DNA of 64,000 nucleotides from Rahnella woolbedingensis (GCF_003602095.1 NZ_RAHH01000006.1:157572-221571), one strand, 5' to 3'. Positions 1 through 11,509 are shown, counted from the stretch's first letter. The notes: generated from the sequence alone by a model not told the origin. Translations and numbers: made by a program.

Positions 1-1237
1 CTTCAGTCAGAGCACCACCGCCGTTAGTACGGAGATCGATAACCAAACTGTTCACGTTCTGCTTAGCCATTTTCTGCAGCTGAACTTTCACATCATCGGT
101 CAGCCCCACGTAGAAGCCAGGAATGTCCATCACAGCAACTTTTTGAGCGCCGACATTCTTGATGGTCATTTTAACTGCGCGGTCTTCCAGACGGATCTTC
201 TCGCGAGTCAGCGTGATTACGTGGTTTTTAGCATTCTTACCTGCTGGCAAGATTTGCAGACGGACTTTGCTGCCTTTCGGCCCTTTAATGAGCGCGACAA
301 CGTCATCAAGACGCCAGCCAATCACATCAACAATTGGCGTTTGTTTTCCTGCCTGAATCTGACCTACACCGACAATACGGTCACCGACTGCGATGGCTTT
401 ACTTTTGGCCGCCGGGCCGCCAGCTACCATCGAATTGATGACTGTGTAATCGTCGTCGCCCTGCAATACTGCGCCAATACCTTCCAGAGACAGGCTCATT
501 TCGGTATTAAACTGCTCGGTGCTGCGGGGAGAGAGATAGTTGGTGTGCGGATCGATTTCATGCGCGAAGGCATTCATCACCAGCTGGAAAACATCTTCGC
601 TGTTGCTTTGTGTCAGGCGTTTCATCGCAAAATGATAACGCTTGGAGAGCACGTCACGGATTTCCTGATCGTTTTTGCCGGTCAGTTTGAGGTTCAGCTC
701 GTCATATTTGACTTTGGCATCCCACAATTTGTCCAGCTCAGCGCGGTCTTTCGGCCACGGTGCTTTGCTGCGATCAAGTTCAATCGTGTCGTTGCCCGTG
801 AAATCCATCGGGCGCTCAAGCACTTTCAACGCATAATCATAGCGTTCAAAGCGGCGTTTTTGAGCCAGATTGAAAAGAGCATATGGCGTGGTTAACTGAC
901 CGGTTTTCAGTTCCTCACCCAAGGTTGCACGTTTATCAGTAAACTGTGCGACATCGGAAGCCATTAATACGTTATGGCCATAATCGAGCATGTTGAGGTA
1001 ACGGTCGAAGATTTTCGCTGAGAAATCTGCATTAAGGTCGAACTGACGATAATGTGAACGGGTAAAGCGAGCAGTAACACGCTCGCTCACCGTTGCATCC
1101 TGAGGATCCTGAGTTAAATTAGGAAGTTGAGCGAGAGTCACCGGTGCACTCTCGTTCGCTGCAAAGCTGGTGTTTACCAGCCCTACTCCTGCCATTAACA
1201 GACCCGCAATAACGCTTAATCTGACAAATTTGTTCAT
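1..1237 (-). CDS. prc: Tail-specific periplasmic protease Prc (C-terminus cut by window edge)
   Basis: The minus-strand frame is open from an ATG at 1237 to the window edge (412 codons). It starts with a signal peptide (MNKFVRLSVIAGLLMAGV...) and carries the Prc N-terminal region and a PDZ domain (around residues 235-325, with GIGAVLQGDDDYTVINSM). The last visible residues are the substrate-domain motif LRTNGGGALTE. Family knowledge: Prc is a periplasmic Ser-Lys endoprotease that trims proteins such as FtsI and degrades MepS with NlpI. The catalytic Ser and Lys lie beyond the edge and cannot be checked. proQ lies just upstream on the same strand, 19 bases away, as in E. coli, so co-transcription is likely. 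Confidence 0.95.
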   Translation of the reverse strand, partial: MNKFVRLSVIAGLLMAGVGLVNTSFAANESAPVTLAQLPNLTQDPQDATVSERVTARFTRSHYRQFDLNADFSAKIFDRYLNMLDYGHNVLMASDVAQFTDKRATLGEELKTGQLTTPYALFNLAQKRRFERYDYALKVLERPMDFTGNDTIELDRSKAPWPKDRAELDKLWDAKVKYDELNLKLTGKNDQEIRDVLSKRYHFAMKRLTQSNSEDVFQLVMNAFAHEIDPHTNYLSPRSTEQFNTEMSLSLEGIGAVLQGDDDYTVINSMVAGGPAAKSKAIAVGDRIVGVGQIQAGKQTPIVDVIGWRLDDVVALIKGPKGSKVRLQILPAGKNAKNHVITLTREKIRLEDRAVKMTIKNVGAQKVAVMDIPGFYVGLTDDVKVQLQKMAKQNVNSLVIDLRTNGGGALTE

Positions 1238-1256
1238 GCCTGAGTTGGCCTCCGTA

Positions 1257-1946
1257 TCAGAACTGCAAGTGTTCTGCGCGCACGATCATCGCCAGACCCG
1301 AAGAGAGTTGAACGCGTACACCGTCTTTGGCAATTTCCAAAACGGTTGCATCCATCGCACTCTGTCCTGCTCTGACTTTGATTTCCTGGCCAATTTGCAG
1401 TTTTGAAATGTCTGTTACTGGCACCTGACGCGGTTCACGTTTTTCCTCACGCGGTGGGCGAGGTGTACGTGGTTTGCGATTTTCCTGACCAGCCACAGCA
1501 GCGGGCGCATTTTCACGACGCGGCGCTGGTTTTTTACCGGCCGGACGTGGACGTCGCGGCTCAGTGGTTTCACCGGCTTCACGACGTTTTGCCTGTTGTT
1601 CTGCACGTTGTGCCTGAACGCGGGCTTTTGCTTCTTCCAACTGTTTACGGGCATGTTCCACGTGCTGCTCTTCGAGAACGCCACATGAATTACCATCAAG
1701 GTCAACGCGTTCAGCGCCAACTTTAACGCCGTACAGATAGCGCCAGCTTGAGGTATACAGACGCAGAGCAGAGCGTAACTGAGTTTTGCTCAGATTCTCT
1801 TCACCTTGCACGCGCTCGACCAAATCCGCAAAGATACCGATCTTTAATGGGCGTGCTTCGCCTTCGGCGGTAAAACAGAGCGGGAACCGCTCAGCCAAAA
1901 AGGCGATGACTTCTTTACTACTGTTCAACTTAGGTTGATTTTCCAT
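1257..1946 (-). CDS. proQ: RNA chaperone ProQ
   Basis: 229 residues, the usual ProQ length. Residues about 1-120 form the FinO/ProQ RNA-binding domain ([19 protein letters not shown] near the start). A long basic, Pro/Arg/Lys-rich linker follows (about 120-175), then a C-terminal Tudor-like domain (about 178-229) containing [20 protein letters not shown]. Family knowledge: ProQ binds many sRNAs and mRNA 3' ends and affects osmoregulated ProP expression. It precedes prc on the minus strand with a 19-base gap, which suggests an operon. Confidence 0.97.
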   Translation of the reverse strand: MENQPKLNSSKEVIAFLAERFPLCFTAEGEARPLKIGIFADLVERVQGEENLSKTQLRSALRLYTSSWRYLYGVKVGAERVDLDGNSCGVLEEQHVEHARKQLEEAKARVQAQRAEQQAKRREAGETTEPRRPRPAGKKPAPRRENAPAAVAGQENRKPRTPRPPREEKREPRQVPVTDISKLQIGQEIKVRAGQSAMDATVLEIAKDGVRVQLSSGLAMIVRAEHLQF

Positions 1947-2041
1947 GAAATTTCCTGATTACAACGGGTGTGCCAACCGGCGCAGGCATGAACAGGCGTC
2001 ATTATAATGACGCCGTTATTAAATGCCACGTTATCCGACGA

Positions 2042-2539
2042 TCAACTTACGATCAGATTGACATATTTTTCAGCATCGCAGTTTTCGAGATGCTGGCAAA
2101 GCCCGCTGACTAACTCTGTCAGCCCCTGTTCATCGGCTTCGTCGAAGCGTTGATAAACGGTGCTATCAATGTCTAATACGCCGATCACTTTGCCATTTAT
2201 TGTTACAGGCAGAACGATTTCGGCATTACTTGCTGCGTCACAAGCGATATGGCCCGGGAAGGCATGAACATCACCCACACGTTGCACGGTATTTTCCGCT
2301 ACTGCGGTGCCGCAGACGCCTTTTCCTACCGGAATACGCACGCAGGCAATTTTACCCTGGAAAGGACCCAGCACCAGCGTTGTGCCATCCATCAGATAAA
2401 AACCTACCCAGTTCACGCCTTCAAGACGTTCAAAAAGTAAGGCACTTGCGTTCGACAGAGTGGCAATAAAATTGTTTTCTCCGGCGATCAACGCGTTCAA
2501 ATCACGTTTTAATTCCGTGTAGAATGCTTCTTTATTCAT
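2042..2539 (-). CDS. msrC: Free methionine-(R)-sulfoxide reductase (GAF domain)
   Basis: 165 residues forming a single GAF domain. Cysteines at 66, 76 and 100 have the same spacing as the catalytic and resolving cysteines of E. coli fRMsr (84, 94, 118 by recall), so the enzyme should be active. Role: thioredoxin-dependent reduction of free Met-R-sulfoxide in the cytosol. It sits between proQ (same strand) and divergent letA, as yebR does in E. coli. Confidence 0.95.
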   Translation of the reverse strand: MNKEAFYTELKRDLNALIAGENNFIATLSNASALLFERLEGVNWVGFYLMDGTTLVLGPFQGKIACVRIPVGKGVCGTAVAENTVQRVGDVHAFPGHIACDAASNAEIVLPVTINGKVIGVLDIDSTVYQRFDEADEQGLTELVSGLCQHLENCDAEKYVNLIVS

Positions 2540-2796
2540 GTAGTAACCAATAATAACCTAAGGGCAGAGAGCCGTTCTGTTGTGCTTAACCTCTATAAAA
2601 TAAGCATTAAATGCCCATATGAACAAGGTTAATCCTGTGTGACATCAAAAAGACTCACCTACAATAACTGTTTGCCGACCGCATAATACGTTATTTTGTC
2701 AAAAAAACCTGGCTGATCTTGGCCTGATGGCCTCGCCTGCCCCCCACGGGGGATGCGTAATTGTAACAACAGGTATTCTTTACTATTCCAGGCACT

Positions 2797-4044
2797 ATGA
2801 AAATACACACAATTTCAGCCCAGATTCCACAAATTCGTTACCAGCGATGCAGTGAGTGTGACACGCTTTTCACACTGCCCTCGCTGCAACGCACGCAGAC
2901 GGCGCATTGTCCGCGTTGTAACGCGAAAGTTGAAAAAGGCCGGGTCTGCTCCCTGCCTCGACTGATCACGATGGCCATCAGTATATTACTGCTGATGCCC
3001 TTCGCATATACAGAGCCGTTGATCAGCATCCGGCTTCTGGGCACGCGCATTGACGCCAGTTTGCTCGAGGGTATCTGGCAGATGTCACGCCAGGGGGATC
3101 CCGTCACCGCCAGCATGGTGGCTTTCTGTACCATCGGAGCCCCGCTGACGCTCGCCGTCTCCATTCTTTATCTGCATTTTGGCAGCAAATTAGGGATGAA
3201 TCTGAAACCCGTGCTGCTGATGCTCGATCGCCTTAAAGACTGGGTGATGCTCGATATTTATCTGGTCGGGATGGCAGTCGCCAGCATCAAGGTCAAAGAG
3301 TATGCCGATATCAACGTCGGCATCGCGCTGGCCGCCTATCTGATGATGACGCTGATGGTCACGCTGACCATGATTAATCTCAACATCGAGCAGTTATGGG
3401 AAGAGTTCTACCCACAACGTAAGCCGAAAGGGTTGCCCTCTTCGCTGCGTTTGTGCCTGGCCTGTAAGTTCACCGGTATCCCGGATGAACGCGGACGCTG
3501 CCCGCGCTGCCATGTTCCGATGCGTCTGCGCTATAAACACAGTTTGCAGAAAACCTGGGCCGCGCTGATTGCCGCGATTGTTTTATTAATCCCGGCCAAT
3601 TTACTGCCTATTTCCATCATCTATGCCAACGGGCAACAGCTTAAGGACACCATATTTTCTGGCGTGGTGTCGCTCGCAACATCGGGGAACGTGCCGATCG
3701 CCGCCATTGTATTTATTGCCAGCGTACTGGTGCCGTTTACCAAAGTTATTGTGATGCTGACGCTGCTGCTCAGCATCCATTTCAAAGCGATTCAGGGACT
3801 GAAAACGCGTATCCGTCTGCTGCGACTGGTGACCTGGATAGGACGCTGGTCGATGCTGGATTTGTTTGTTATTTCATTAATGATGTCGCTGGTTAACCGT
3901 GACCAGCTTTTGTCTTTTACGATGGGACCGGCCGCCTTTTATTTTGGCTCTGCCGTAATTCTAACCATTCTTGCCGTTGAATGGCTTGATAGCCGCTTGA
4001 TTTGGGATGCACATGCAACAGGAAACGCCGAATACACCGACTGA
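2797..4044 (+). CDS. letA: Intermembrane lipid transport inner-membrane protein LetA (YebS, PqiA family)
   Basis: 415 residues. Two zinc-ribbon-like Cys4 sets are visible (C18, C21, C38, C41 and C220, C223, C235, C238), each preceding a bundle of hydrophobic segments. This is the duplicated PqiA architecture. Family knowledge: LetA is the inner-membrane partner of the MCE tunnel LetB and moves lipids between the membranes. Its 3' end overlaps letB by 38 bases, implying translational coupling. The 250-base upstream gap contains no other gene. Confidence 0.95.
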   Translation: MKIHTISAQIPQIRYQRCSECDTLFTLPSLQRTQTAHCPRCNAKVEKGRVCSLPRLITMAISILLLMPFAYTEPLISIRLLGTRIDASLLEGIWQMSRQGDPVTASMVAFCTIGAPLTLAVSILYLHFGSKLGMNLKPVLLMLDRLKDWVMLDIYLVGMAVASIKVKEYADINVGIALAAYLMMTLMVTLTMINLNIEQLWEEFYPQRKPKGLPSSLRLCLACKFTGIPDERGRCPRCHVPMRLRYKHSLQKTWAALIAAIVLLIPANLLPISIIYANGQQLKDTIFSGVVSLATSGNVPIAAIVFIASVLVPFTKVIVMLTLLLSIHFKAIQGLKTRIRLLRLVTWIGRWSMLDLFVISLMMSLVNRDQLLSFTMGPAAFYFGSAVILTILAVEWLDSRLIWDAHATGNAEYTD

Positions 4045-6643
4045 AGCACGGATAAAACACAGGCGCCGGATTTCGCCCTTTTGGCTTCTGCCGTTTATTG
4101 CTTTACTGATCGCCGGATGGTTGATTTACAGCAACTATCAGGAGCGCGGCACGACCGTGACTATCGATTTCCAGTCTGCCGCAGGGATCGTGGCTGGCCG
4201 CACGCCGGTACGTTATCAGGGCGTGGAAGTCGGGTCGGTGGAATCCATCAGTCTGAGCAAAGACCTGCGCACCATTCAGGTTAAAGTCAGCATAAAGAGT
4301 GACTTGTCCAACGCGTTGCGCGAAGGCACTCAGTTTTGGCTGGTAACACCTAAAGCCTCCCTTGCCGGTGTTTCCGGGCTCGATGCGCTGGTCGGCGGTA
4401 ACTACATCGGCATGATGCCTGGCCCCGGTCAGGAGAAAGCTCACTTTGTAGCGCTCGATACGCAGCCAAAATTCCGTCTCAATACCGGCGAACTGATGGT
4501 CCATCTGCACGCCAAAGATCTGGGTTCGCTGAATACCGGTTCGCTGGTGTATTACCGCAAAATTCCGGTCGGTAAGGTCTACGACTACGACATTGAAAGC
4601 GGCAATGAAGGCGTGACCATCGATGTCCTCATCGACAAACGTTTTGCCAATCTGGTCAAAGACAATACGCGTTTCTGGAATGTTTCCGGCTTTAAGGCAG
4701 ATTTAAACCTGAGCGGGGTAAAAGTTCAGATGGAAAGCCTGGCGGCGCTGGTGAATGGCGCGATCGCGATGGATTCCCCGAATGACGGGAAACAGGCAAA
4801 AGCTGATCAGTCTTACTCGCTGTACCCCGATCTGGCACAAAGCCAGCGCGGTGTCGAAATCAATCTGGATTTACCGGACGGGAATGGGTTATCCGAAGGT
4901 CAGACGCCGCTGATGTATCAGGGCTTGCAGGTCGGTACGCTGACCAAAATTAGTTTACAGCCGGACAATAAAGTCACCGGTAAACTGACTGTCGATCCTT
5001 CTGTGCTCGACATGATGCGTACCGGTACGCGCATTGAGATGAACAGCCCAAAAATCAGCCTCAATAATGCCAATATCAGCCAGTTGCTGACCGGCAACAC
5101 GCTGGAACTGATCCCCGGTGATGGCGAGCCGCAAAAACATTTTGTGGTGCTCGACAGCAACCAGCGACTGTTACAGAACCCGGGCATTGTCAAAGTGCAG
5201 CTGATTGCGCCGCAGAGTTACGGTATTGATGCGGGCCAGCCTATCAAGCTCTACGGCATCGACGTCGGCTCGATTATTGACCGTACGCTGACTGATGAAG
5301 GCATCCTGTTTAATGCCGCTATCAAACCGGAATATAAAAACTTGCTGCATAAAGACAGTAAGTTTGTGGTCAACAGCCGCGTTGATGTGAAACTTGGCGT
5401 CGATGGCATGGAAGTGCTCGGCGCCAGCGCCCAGGAATGGGTCGACGGCGGTGTGCGCATTATTCCGGGCACCAAAGGGGCACCAGCACAGAAATACCCT
5501 CTTTACAGCAATGCGGAAAAAGCGGCTGAAGGTATTCAGGGCGAGCAACCGGGTGCTACGCTGACGTTGACCGCGAAAAGCCTGCCTGATGTTCAGACCG
5601 GTTCCGTTGTGCTTTACCGTAAGTTCCAGGTAGGCCAGATAGTCAACGTTCGCCCTAAAGCCAATGAATTCGAAGTTGATGTGTATATTCAGCCGCAATA
5701 CCGCAACCTGCTGACTGAGAAAACTATTTTCTGGGCCGAAGGTGGCGCGAAGGTGCAACTCAACGGCAGCGGGCTGACCGTGCAGGCTTCACCGCTGGAT
5801 CGCGCGCTTAAAGGCGCTATCAGCTTCGACAATCTCGACGGCGTCGTCGCCAGCAAAGGGGCAAAGCGTGTTCTGTATGATTCAGAAACCTCAGCCCGCG
5901 CGGTGGGCAGCCAGATAACGCTGAATACTTATGATGCCAGCAAGCTTTCCGCCGGTATGCCTATTCGTTATCTAGGTATCACTATCGGTCAGGTGGAATC
6001 GCTGAAACTCGACTCGCAGCTGAATCAGGTTTCCGCCAAAGCGGTATTGTATCCGGAATATGTCGAAAACTTTGCCCGTCGCGGCACCCGTTTCTCGATT
6101 GTTTCACCGGAAATTTCCGCCGGTGGCGTCAGCAATCTCGACACCCTTCTCCAGCCCTACATTAATGTCGAGGCAGGGAAAGGCGCACCAGCGCGCAACT
6201 TTGATTTGCAGGACTCTACCATCACCGATTCACGTTACACGGATGGTCTGGGTATCGTGGTTGATGCGGCCGAAGTCGGCTCATTGCAAATCGGCACGCC
6301 GGTGCTGTTCCGCGGGATCGAAGTTGGTACGGTATCGGGCTTCTATCTGGGCGCCATGGCGGATCGGGTGAATGTGACGCTTCGGATCAGTAAAAAATAT
6401 CAATATCTGGTGCGTGAAAACTCTGTGTTCTGGCTGGCCTCGGGCTATGACCTGCAGTTCGGTCTGACCGGTGGCGTGTTCAAGAGCGGGACATTCCAGC
6501 AATTTATCCGCGGAGGTATCGCCTTTGCGACACCGCCAACCACGCCGCTGGCGCCGAAAGCGGCCAACGGCAATCATTTCCTGCTCACTCCTGAAGCACC
6601 AAAAGACTGGCAGAAATGGGGAACGGCAATCCCGAGAAATTAA
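4007..6643 (+). CDS. letB: Seven-MCE-domain lipid transport tunnel protein LetB (YebT)
   Basis: 878 residues, almost the same as E. coli YebT (877). One N-terminal transmembrane helix (about residues 23-42, [18 protein letters not shown]) is followed by seven MCE repeats of about 110-120 residues, each with a version of GxPVRYxGxxVG (e.g. [28 protein letters not shown]). The stacked MCE rings form a periplasm-spanning hydrophobic tunnel in the family. The start at 4007 lies inside letA; an in-frame ATG at 4013 is also possible. A terminator follows at 6663. Confidence 0.96.
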   Translation: MHMQQETPNTPTEARIKHRRRISPFWLLPFIALLIAGWLIYSNYQERGTTVTIDFQSAAGIVAGRTPVRYQGVEVGSVESISLSKDLRTIQVKVSIKSDLSNALREGTQFWLVTPKASLAGVSGLDALVGGNYIGMMPGPGQEKAHFVALDTQPKFRLNTGELMVHLHAKDLGSLNTGSLVYYRKIPVGKVYDYDIESGNEGVTIDVLIDKRFANLVKDNTRFWNVSGFKADLNLSGVKVQMESLAALVNGAIAMDSPNDGKQAKADQSYSLYPDLAQSQRGVEINLDLPDGNGLSEGQTPLMYQGLQVGTLTKISLQPDNKVTGKLTVDPSVLDMMRTGTRIEMNSPKISLNNANISQLLTGNTLELIPGDGEPQKHFVVLDSNQRLLQNPGIVKVQLIAPQSYGIDAGQPIKLYGIDVGSIIDRTLTDEGILFNAAIKPEYKNLLHKDSKFVVNSRVDVKLGVDGMEVLGASAQEWVDGGVRIIPGTKGAPAQKYPLYSNAEKAAEGIQGEQPGATLTLTAKSLPDVQTGSVVLYRKFQVGQIVNVRPKANEFEVDVYIQPQYRNLLTEKTIFWAEGGAKVQLNGSGLTVQASPLDRALKGAISFDNLDGVVASKGAKRVLYDSETSARAVGSQITLNTYDASKLSAGMPIRYLGITIGQVESLKLDSQLNQVSAKAVLYPEYVENFARRGTRFSIVSPEISAGGVSNLDTLLQPYINVEAGKGAPARNFDLQDSTITDSRYTDGLGIVVDAAEVGSLQIGTPVLFRGIEVGTVSGFYLGAMADRVNVTLRISKKYQYLVRENSVFWLASGYDLQFGLTGGVFKSGTFQQFIRGGIAFATPPTTPLAPKAANGNHFLLTPEAPKDWQKWGTAIPRN

Positions 6644-6662
6644 CCGGTATTATGTTGATCAG

Positions 6663-6687
6663 GGCCACCCTCGGGTGGCCTTTTCTT
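6663..6687 (+). terminator. Rho-independent terminator after letAB
   Basis: A GC-rich inverted repeat (GGCCACC / GGTGGCC) is followed by TTTTCTTT, 20 bases after the letB stop. Confidence 0.85.
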
Positions 6688-6775
6688 TATCAGGCAACGC
6701 GCGCAGCCCTCTCATCACAGGTAAATATGGTAAACTGCGCGGCAGAAAAACTTCTTCAGCTCTGGAACCACGCCT

Positions 6776-8245
6776 TTGTCAAAGCTCACCACCGCCAGCA
6801 CTTTTACTGATAAATTACCCGCCGCTTTTCTGGAAGCCACGCGCGCAATCATGCCTGCAGATCTCAGCATGGATGATTTTATTGCCGCCTGTCAGCGCCC
6901 TCTCCGCCCGAGTCTGCGGGTGAACACCCTGAAAATCAGCGTGACCGATTTCCTTGAACTTGCCGGTGGTTATCAGTGGGAGTTAGAGCCCGTACCCTGG
7001 TGTGCGGAAGGTTTCTGGATAAACCGCAACGTGCAGGACGATACGCGTCTGGGCAATGCCTTATCGCATCTGGCCGGCCTCTTCTATATTCAGGAAGCCA
7101 GTTCCATGCTGCCGGTCACTGCGTTATTTGCCAACGATACGCAGCCGGTTCTGGTGATGGACGTTGCAGCGGCGCCCGGTTCTAAAACCACGCAAATTGC
7201 GGCGCTGATGAAAAATCAGGGCGGCATTATTGCCAATGAATATTCCGCCAGCCGGGTCAAAGTCCTGCACGCTAATATCAGCCGCTGCGGCGTCAGTAAC
7301 ACCGCGCTGACGCACTTTGACGGACGCGTATTTGGGGCGGCTCTGCCTGAAACTTTTGACGCCATCCTGCTGGACGCGCCCTGCTCCGGCGAAGGCGTTA
7401 TCCGTAAAGACCCTGATGCCATGAGCAACTGGTCTGAAAACAGCGTGACTGAAATTGCCGCGACACAACGTGAACTGATCGACAGCGCGTTTCATGCGCT
7501 GAAACCCGGCGGCGTACTGGTCTATTCAACCTGCACCCTTAACGCGCAGGAAAACCAGCAGGTTTGCCAGTGGTTACTCGATACCTATGCGGATGCGGTA
7601 GAAGTGGAATCGCTGGCAGAGTTATTCCCTGACGCTGATAAGGCCGTCACTCCGCAAGGCTATTTACACGTATTTCCTCAGGTCTATGACAGCGAAGGTT
7701 TCTTTGTCGCGCGCTTTCGTAAAACGGATCCGGTGCCGCGCCTGCCGGTCCCCGGATATAAGGTAGGCCGCTTTCCTTTCTCGCCACTTTCCCGTCAGGA
7801 CAGCGCCGAAATTATCAAAGCAGCGGGTCTTTCTGGCCTTGTCTGGCCTGAGAATCAATACACGTTATGGCAGCGCGATAAAGAAATCTGGATCTTCCCA
7901 GCCGTGCTGGAGCCCGTCTTTGGCAAGGTCCGTTTTTCCCGTATCGGAGTGCGACTGGCAGAGCGTTTTCCGAAAGGATTCCGCTGGCAGCATGAAGCCG
8001 TGGTGGCATTCAGTGTCGCAGATTCCAAAAACCGTTTTGAGATAAATGATGAACTGGCGCAGAGCTGGTTCCGTGGCGTTGATATTTATCCGGATGACAC
8101 ACCGCCCGCAGACGAATGTCTGGTGACCTGGCTTGGCCAGCCATTAGGATTGGCAAAACGGATCGGCAGCCGGATTAAAAACAGTCTGCCACGTGAACTG
8201 GTGAGAGATGGCGCAATACGTCCGCAAACATTGTCGAACGATTAA
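6776..8245 (+). CDS. rsmF: 16S rRNA (cytosine-1407-C5) methyltransferase RsmF
   Basis: 489 residues, a NOL1/NOP2/Sun-type m5C methyltransferase. The SAM-binding motif ([17 protein letters not shown]) is followed by the two functional cysteines: C203 in DAPCSGEG and C253 in STCTLN. The C-terminal part matches the RsmF-specific PUA-like region. The start is a TTG; the alignment with E. coli, which begins near PDAFLTQMREAMP, supports it, but an internal start a few codons later is possible. It follows letAB, as yebU does in E. coli. Confidence 0.93.
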   Translation: MSKLTTASTFTDKLPAAFLEATRAIMPADLSMDDFIAACQRPLRPSLRVNTLKISVTDFLELAGGYQWELEPVPWCAEGFWINRNVQDDTRLGNALSHLAGLFYIQEASSMLPVTALFANDTQPVLVMDVAAAPGSKTTQIAALMKNQGGIIANEYSASRVKVLHANISRCGVSNTALTHFDGRVFGAALPETFDAILLDAPCSGEGVIRKDPDAMSNWSENSVTEIAATQRELIDSAFHALKPGGVLVYSTCTLNAQENQQVCQWLLDTYADAVEVESLAELFPDADKAVTPQGYLHVFPQVYDSEGFFVARFRKTDPVPRLPVPGYKVGRFPFSPLSRQDSAEIIKAAGLSGLVWPENQYTLWQRDKEIWIFPAVLEPVFGKVRFSRIGVRLAERFPKGFRWQHEAVVAFSVADSKNRFEINDELAQSWFRGVDIYPDDTPPADECLVTWLGQPLGLAKRIGSRIKNSLPRELVRDGAIRPQTLSND

Positions 8246-8615
8246 TTAGATTTAACTTTCCCGCAAATTTCTGTGCCAGAGGAGCATTCCGACGGCGCAG
8301 AATATTCTACTCAACAGTCATTAATACCGACTAAAACACCTGATAACTGCGTTTCTGTGAATACTGTGCAACTGAACTTTTAGGTGAAATCACGGCGACA
8401 AAGGGTATATAACAAATACCCACAAAGCATTTTATGCTACATATATTGGATAGTAACTTATATTATCAAGAAAGGTTCACTGAATTATAATTAGGAATAA
8501 TCCTACCGCGCCATGTATTATTGCCATCAAGATAACATTGTCAGTGATATATCATTTTCAGATATAAATCTTAATGCCTGATGTTGAGTAAAGACCTGCC
8601 AGTCGGAGAAGTATC
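8246..8615. other. 370-base AT-rich intergenic region
   Basis: No ORF with a ribosome-binding site and no recognisable RNA was seen. AT-rich stretches around 8400-8570 probably hold the promoter of the downstream diguanylate cyclase. No clear rsmF terminator is present. Confidence 0.6.
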
Positions 8616-10337
8616 ATGTCGGATGAAATGAAACTCGAATCAGCGGATGGGCTGCTTTTGCAGCAAATGGCCAGTCTGCGAGATATTATCGATAACAATT
8701 CTGACTGGATCTGGGAAGTCGATGCGCAGGGGCGTTATGTTTTCTCCTCCAATAAATGCATCGAATTTCTTGGCGTTCCGCCTGAAAAAGTTTTAGGCAA
8801 AACCCCTTTCGATTTCATGCCTCCTGATGAAGCCCGTCGCGTAGGCGAACAGTTTGCCGCTATCGTTGAACGCCGCGCCCCTTTCGGTGGCTTGCTGAAC
8901 CGTAATATCCGCCCGGACGGCACAGAAGTTATTCTCGAAACCAGCGGTGTCCCGCTTTTTGATAATGACGGGAATTTTCGCGGCTATCGCGGGATCGACC
9001 GCAATCTCACCAGTCTGGATCAGGCACCGGGCCAGCGTCTTTTCCAGCTTGAAACGATCTATTCCAATGCACCGGTCGGCCTGTGTTTCATTGATTTACA
9101 GATGCGATATGTCACGGTTAATGATGCAATGGCGAATATTATCGGCCTGCAACCCTATGAAGCGATCGGACGTAAAATAGGGGTGTTCCTGCCGGGACTT
9201 TCACCATTGTTAAGTAATGCGCTGGAACTTGCCCAGCGTAACGAAACGACCCCCGACCGTGAGTTTTCCGTTCCCGGAAAGAATCAGGTTTTCTTTGTAC
9301 GTATTAAAGCGGCCTATGACGCCCAGAATCAACTGAACGGCCTGTCTGTCGCGATGACGGATATCACCAGCCTCAAACGTATGGAAATAGCCCTGCGCGA
9401 AAGTCAGGAACATTACCGCAATATGGTTGAGCTGAACCCGCAAATTCCGTGGACAGCCGATCCTCGCGGGATGCTCAATGATGTCAGCTCGCGTTTTCAG
9501 CGGATCACCGGCATGACCCGTCAGGATATTCTTGCCGACAAGTGGATCCAGAGTATGCACGTGGAAGACCGCCGCGCCGCCGTTCAGACCTGGGAACAGT
9601 GCCTGAAAACAGGCGCACCGCTGGATATTGAAGTTCGTTTTTGTCACGTGGACCGTGGATGGAACTGGATGCGTATCCGCGCTGCGGCCAGTTACGCCAA
9701 TGATGGTTCGATTCAGCGTTGGTACGGTACCGCCGAAGACGTTCATGAACGCAAGTTACTGGAACTGAAACTGGTTAAAGCCAACCGTCGTCTGGAAATC
9801 CAGGCACGCACGGATTCACTCACTAAACTGCCTAACCGCCGTGAGTTCAAAAAAGTGCTCAGCCATGAATATATGCGTGCCAAGCGTAACCGTACACCGC
9901 TGACCGTGGTGATGATCGACATCGATTACTTCAAACATTTCAACGATCATTACGGCCATCTTTCCGGTGATGCCTGCCTGCGTTTAGTGGCGCGCACTTT
10001 GCGCAAATCACTTAAACGCAGCACCGACGTCGTAACACGTTTTGGCGGCGAAGAATTCGCAGCCATTCTGCCGGATACCGATCTGAAAGGTGCCTGGATT
10101 GTCGCACAGCACATCATGGAATCAATTGAGTCGCTGGGTATCAAGCACAGTTTCAGCGAGTTTAACCGCGTCACCATCAGTCAGGGGATTGCGACGTACA
10201 TGCCGGAACGAGATCCTGGTATTGAAGACCAGTCAGATATCGTCAGCGCCGCTGATGAGGCGCTGTACCTGTCGAAAAACAATGGTCGTAACCAAATCAA
10301 CGCCATGCCTGTCTCGGTAAGATTTAACCAGCTTTAA
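8616..10337 (+). CDS. Cytosolic PAS-PAS-PAS-GGDEF diguanylate cyclase
   Basis: 573 residues, with no transmembrane segment. Three PAS/PAC modules are seen: about 18-135 (NSDWIWEVDAQGRYVFSSN), 145-262 (YSNAPVGLCFIDLQMRYVTV) and 268-385. A C-terminal GGDEF domain follows (about 400-565) with active-site motif GGEEF near residue 477. It is preceded at the canonical five-residue spacing by the inhibitory I-site RSTD, so feedback inhibition by c-di-GMP is expected. Reaction: 2 GTP to cyclic-di-GMP. The start follows GGAGAAGTATC. This gene is absent between rsmF and yebV in E. coli. The PAS ligand is unknown. Confidence 0.9.
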   Translation: MSDEMKLESADGLLLQQMASLRDIIDNNSDWIWEVDAQGRYVFSSNKCIEFLGVPPEKVLGKTPFDFMPPDEARRVGEQFAAIVERRAPFGGLLNRNIRPDGTEVILETSGVPLFDNDGNFRGYRGIDRNLTSLDQAPGQRLFQLETIYSNAPVGLCFIDLQMRYVTVNDAMANIIGLQPYEAIGRKIGVFLPGLSPLLSNALELAQRNETTPDREFSVPGKNQVFFVRIKAAYDAQNQLNGLSVAMTDITSLKRMEIALRESQEHYRNMVELNPQIPWTADPRGMLNDVSSRFQRITGMTRQDILADKWIQSMHVEDRRAAVQTWEQCLKTGAPLDIEVRFCHVDRGWNWMRIRAAASYANDGSIQRWYGTAEDVHERKLLELKLVKANRRLEIQARTDSLTKLPNRREFKKVLSHEYMRAKRNRTPLTVVMIDIDYFKHFNDHYGHLSGDACLRLVARTLRKSLKRSTDVVTRFGGEEFAAILPDTDLKGAWIVAQHIMESIESLGIKHSFSEFNRVTISQGIATYMPERDPGIEDQSDIVSAADEALYLSKNNGRNQINAMPVSVRFNQL

Positions 10338-10564
10338 ACCTCAGTTCAGGGAGCCGCTGTGTTTTGCGAAAGGCGGCTCTCTGCATTTCGATGCCGCAAC
10401 GCCCTGTTATAAATCTCACCTCTTCTGGTTATCCATAAAAAAGTGCATACGTAAAAATTCAGGTGGCGCTTTTTGTGCTGTCGACTATTCTCAAATAAGG
10501 CAGGCCAACTGGTCATACCTGATGTCATTGAAATGGCTTACAACACTCTGGCGAGGAGTATCTG

Positions 10565-10807
10565 ATGGGAAAATCGATTATCCGGATTGGCAGTTACGAA
10601 ATTGACGATGCACATCTTTCTACGCCTGAAGCAAAAGGCGGCGATAAGGTGCATATTCCGTGCAAGTCAGACCCTGATTTGTGCATGCAACTAGATGCCT
10701 GGGATGACCACACCAGCGTTCCGGCAGTCCTCGATGGCCGTCATTCTGTGTTGTATAAGGAAAAGTACGACGAACAGAAAGATGAGTGGATCATGCGACT
10801 GGAGTAA
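10565..10807 (+). CDS. yebV: DUF1480 family protein YebV
   Basis: 80 residues, closely similar to E. coli YebV (e.g. VHIPCKSDPDLCMQLDAWDD and a C-terminal DEWIMRL). Function unknown; small, acidic and probably cytosolic. The start has a strong GAGGAG ribosome-binding site. In E. coli it lies directly before yebW; here yebW is at 59070. A hairpin (GAGCCGC / GCGGCTC, about 10350-10380) lies between the diguanylate cyclase and this gene. Confidence 0.93.
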   Translation: MGKSIIRIGSYEIDDAHLSTPEAKGGDKVHIPCKSDPDLCMQLDAWDDHTSVPAVLDGRHSVLYKEKYDEQKDEWIMRLE

Positions 10808-10864
10808 CACTGCATGGCGAACGAAAATGTGTTCGCCATGCCGCTTGCGGTCGGTCGACTTTGA

Positions 10865-11509
10865 TTACTGTTGAGCTCTTGAAACCAGTGAAATCCCCCG
10901 CCCTGCGAAAAAGCGCGCGAAGGTTTCCACAGGCAACGTGACATCCTGCTGAGTAGAAATATCGTGACCGGACGGATTATGGAAGGTCACAGATTGATCA
11001 TCAGCCCGGGTTACCAGAACCAGATGACCGCCTCTATGCGGTGGTGTGGACTCAGGAATACGGACAGAAGGATGCACTGAAGCAATAAAAAATCGATGTT
11101 CTGCCAGCTGACCGGCAATGTCTTGAGCCGAAATATCCACTTTCACCTGCGCCGAAATACCCAGCTCCTGCCGGACATATTCAACAAAAGGCGCGTAAAT
11201 AAGCCCCTTAATGTTGTCACCCTCGCGAACATACGCTCCGTATGACAGGCTTCGGTAAGTCAGTTTCAACACCGGTACCACGTTGCCTGAAACGGCTGCC
11301 AGCACCATCTTCAGGCAGCACATTCCGCAAACATGATTCGCCCACTCGATAAATTCCCGCTGTTCAGCCGCACCCGACTTGGTCCACAAACTGATATCGC
11401 TAAGCTGAATATCTCCGGCAATAATCCCGGCTGCGCAATCAGGATCTTCCCACTGACTAAAATAAGGGACGGCGGAAGAAGGAGAAAATGAACGCTGATT
11501 AACGGGCAT
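10865..11509 (-). CDS. C39-like papain-fold cysteine peptidase domain protein
   Basis: 214 residues, with no signal peptide or membrane segment. A likely papain-type triad is visible: C61 in the helix CGMCCLKMVL (aligns with CGPxxLxMVL of the C39-like family), H162 in GGHLVLV, and N178 in FHNPSG. The family covers bacteriocin-leader peptidases and many uncharacterised proteins, but no ABC transporter or double-glycine peptide is nearby. The start has an AGGAA ribosome-binding site. It is convergent with yebV and upstream of nothing obviously related. Substrate unknown. Confidence 0.75.
   Translation of the reverse strand: MPVNQRSFSPSSAVPYFSQWEDPDCAAGIIAGDIQLSDISLWTKSGAAEQREFIEWANHVCGMCCLKMVLAAVSGNVVPVLKLTYRSLSYGAYVREGDNIKGLIYAPFVEYVRQELGISAQVKVDISAQDIAGQLAEHRFFIASVHPSVRIPESTPPHRGGHLVLVTRADDQSVTFHNPSGHDISTQQDVTLPVETFARFFAGRGISLVSRAQQ

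Noticed and set aside
143..895. Long plus-strand ORF opposite prc
   Set aside because: It is an antisense shadow of prc, with composition and frame typical of overlap.
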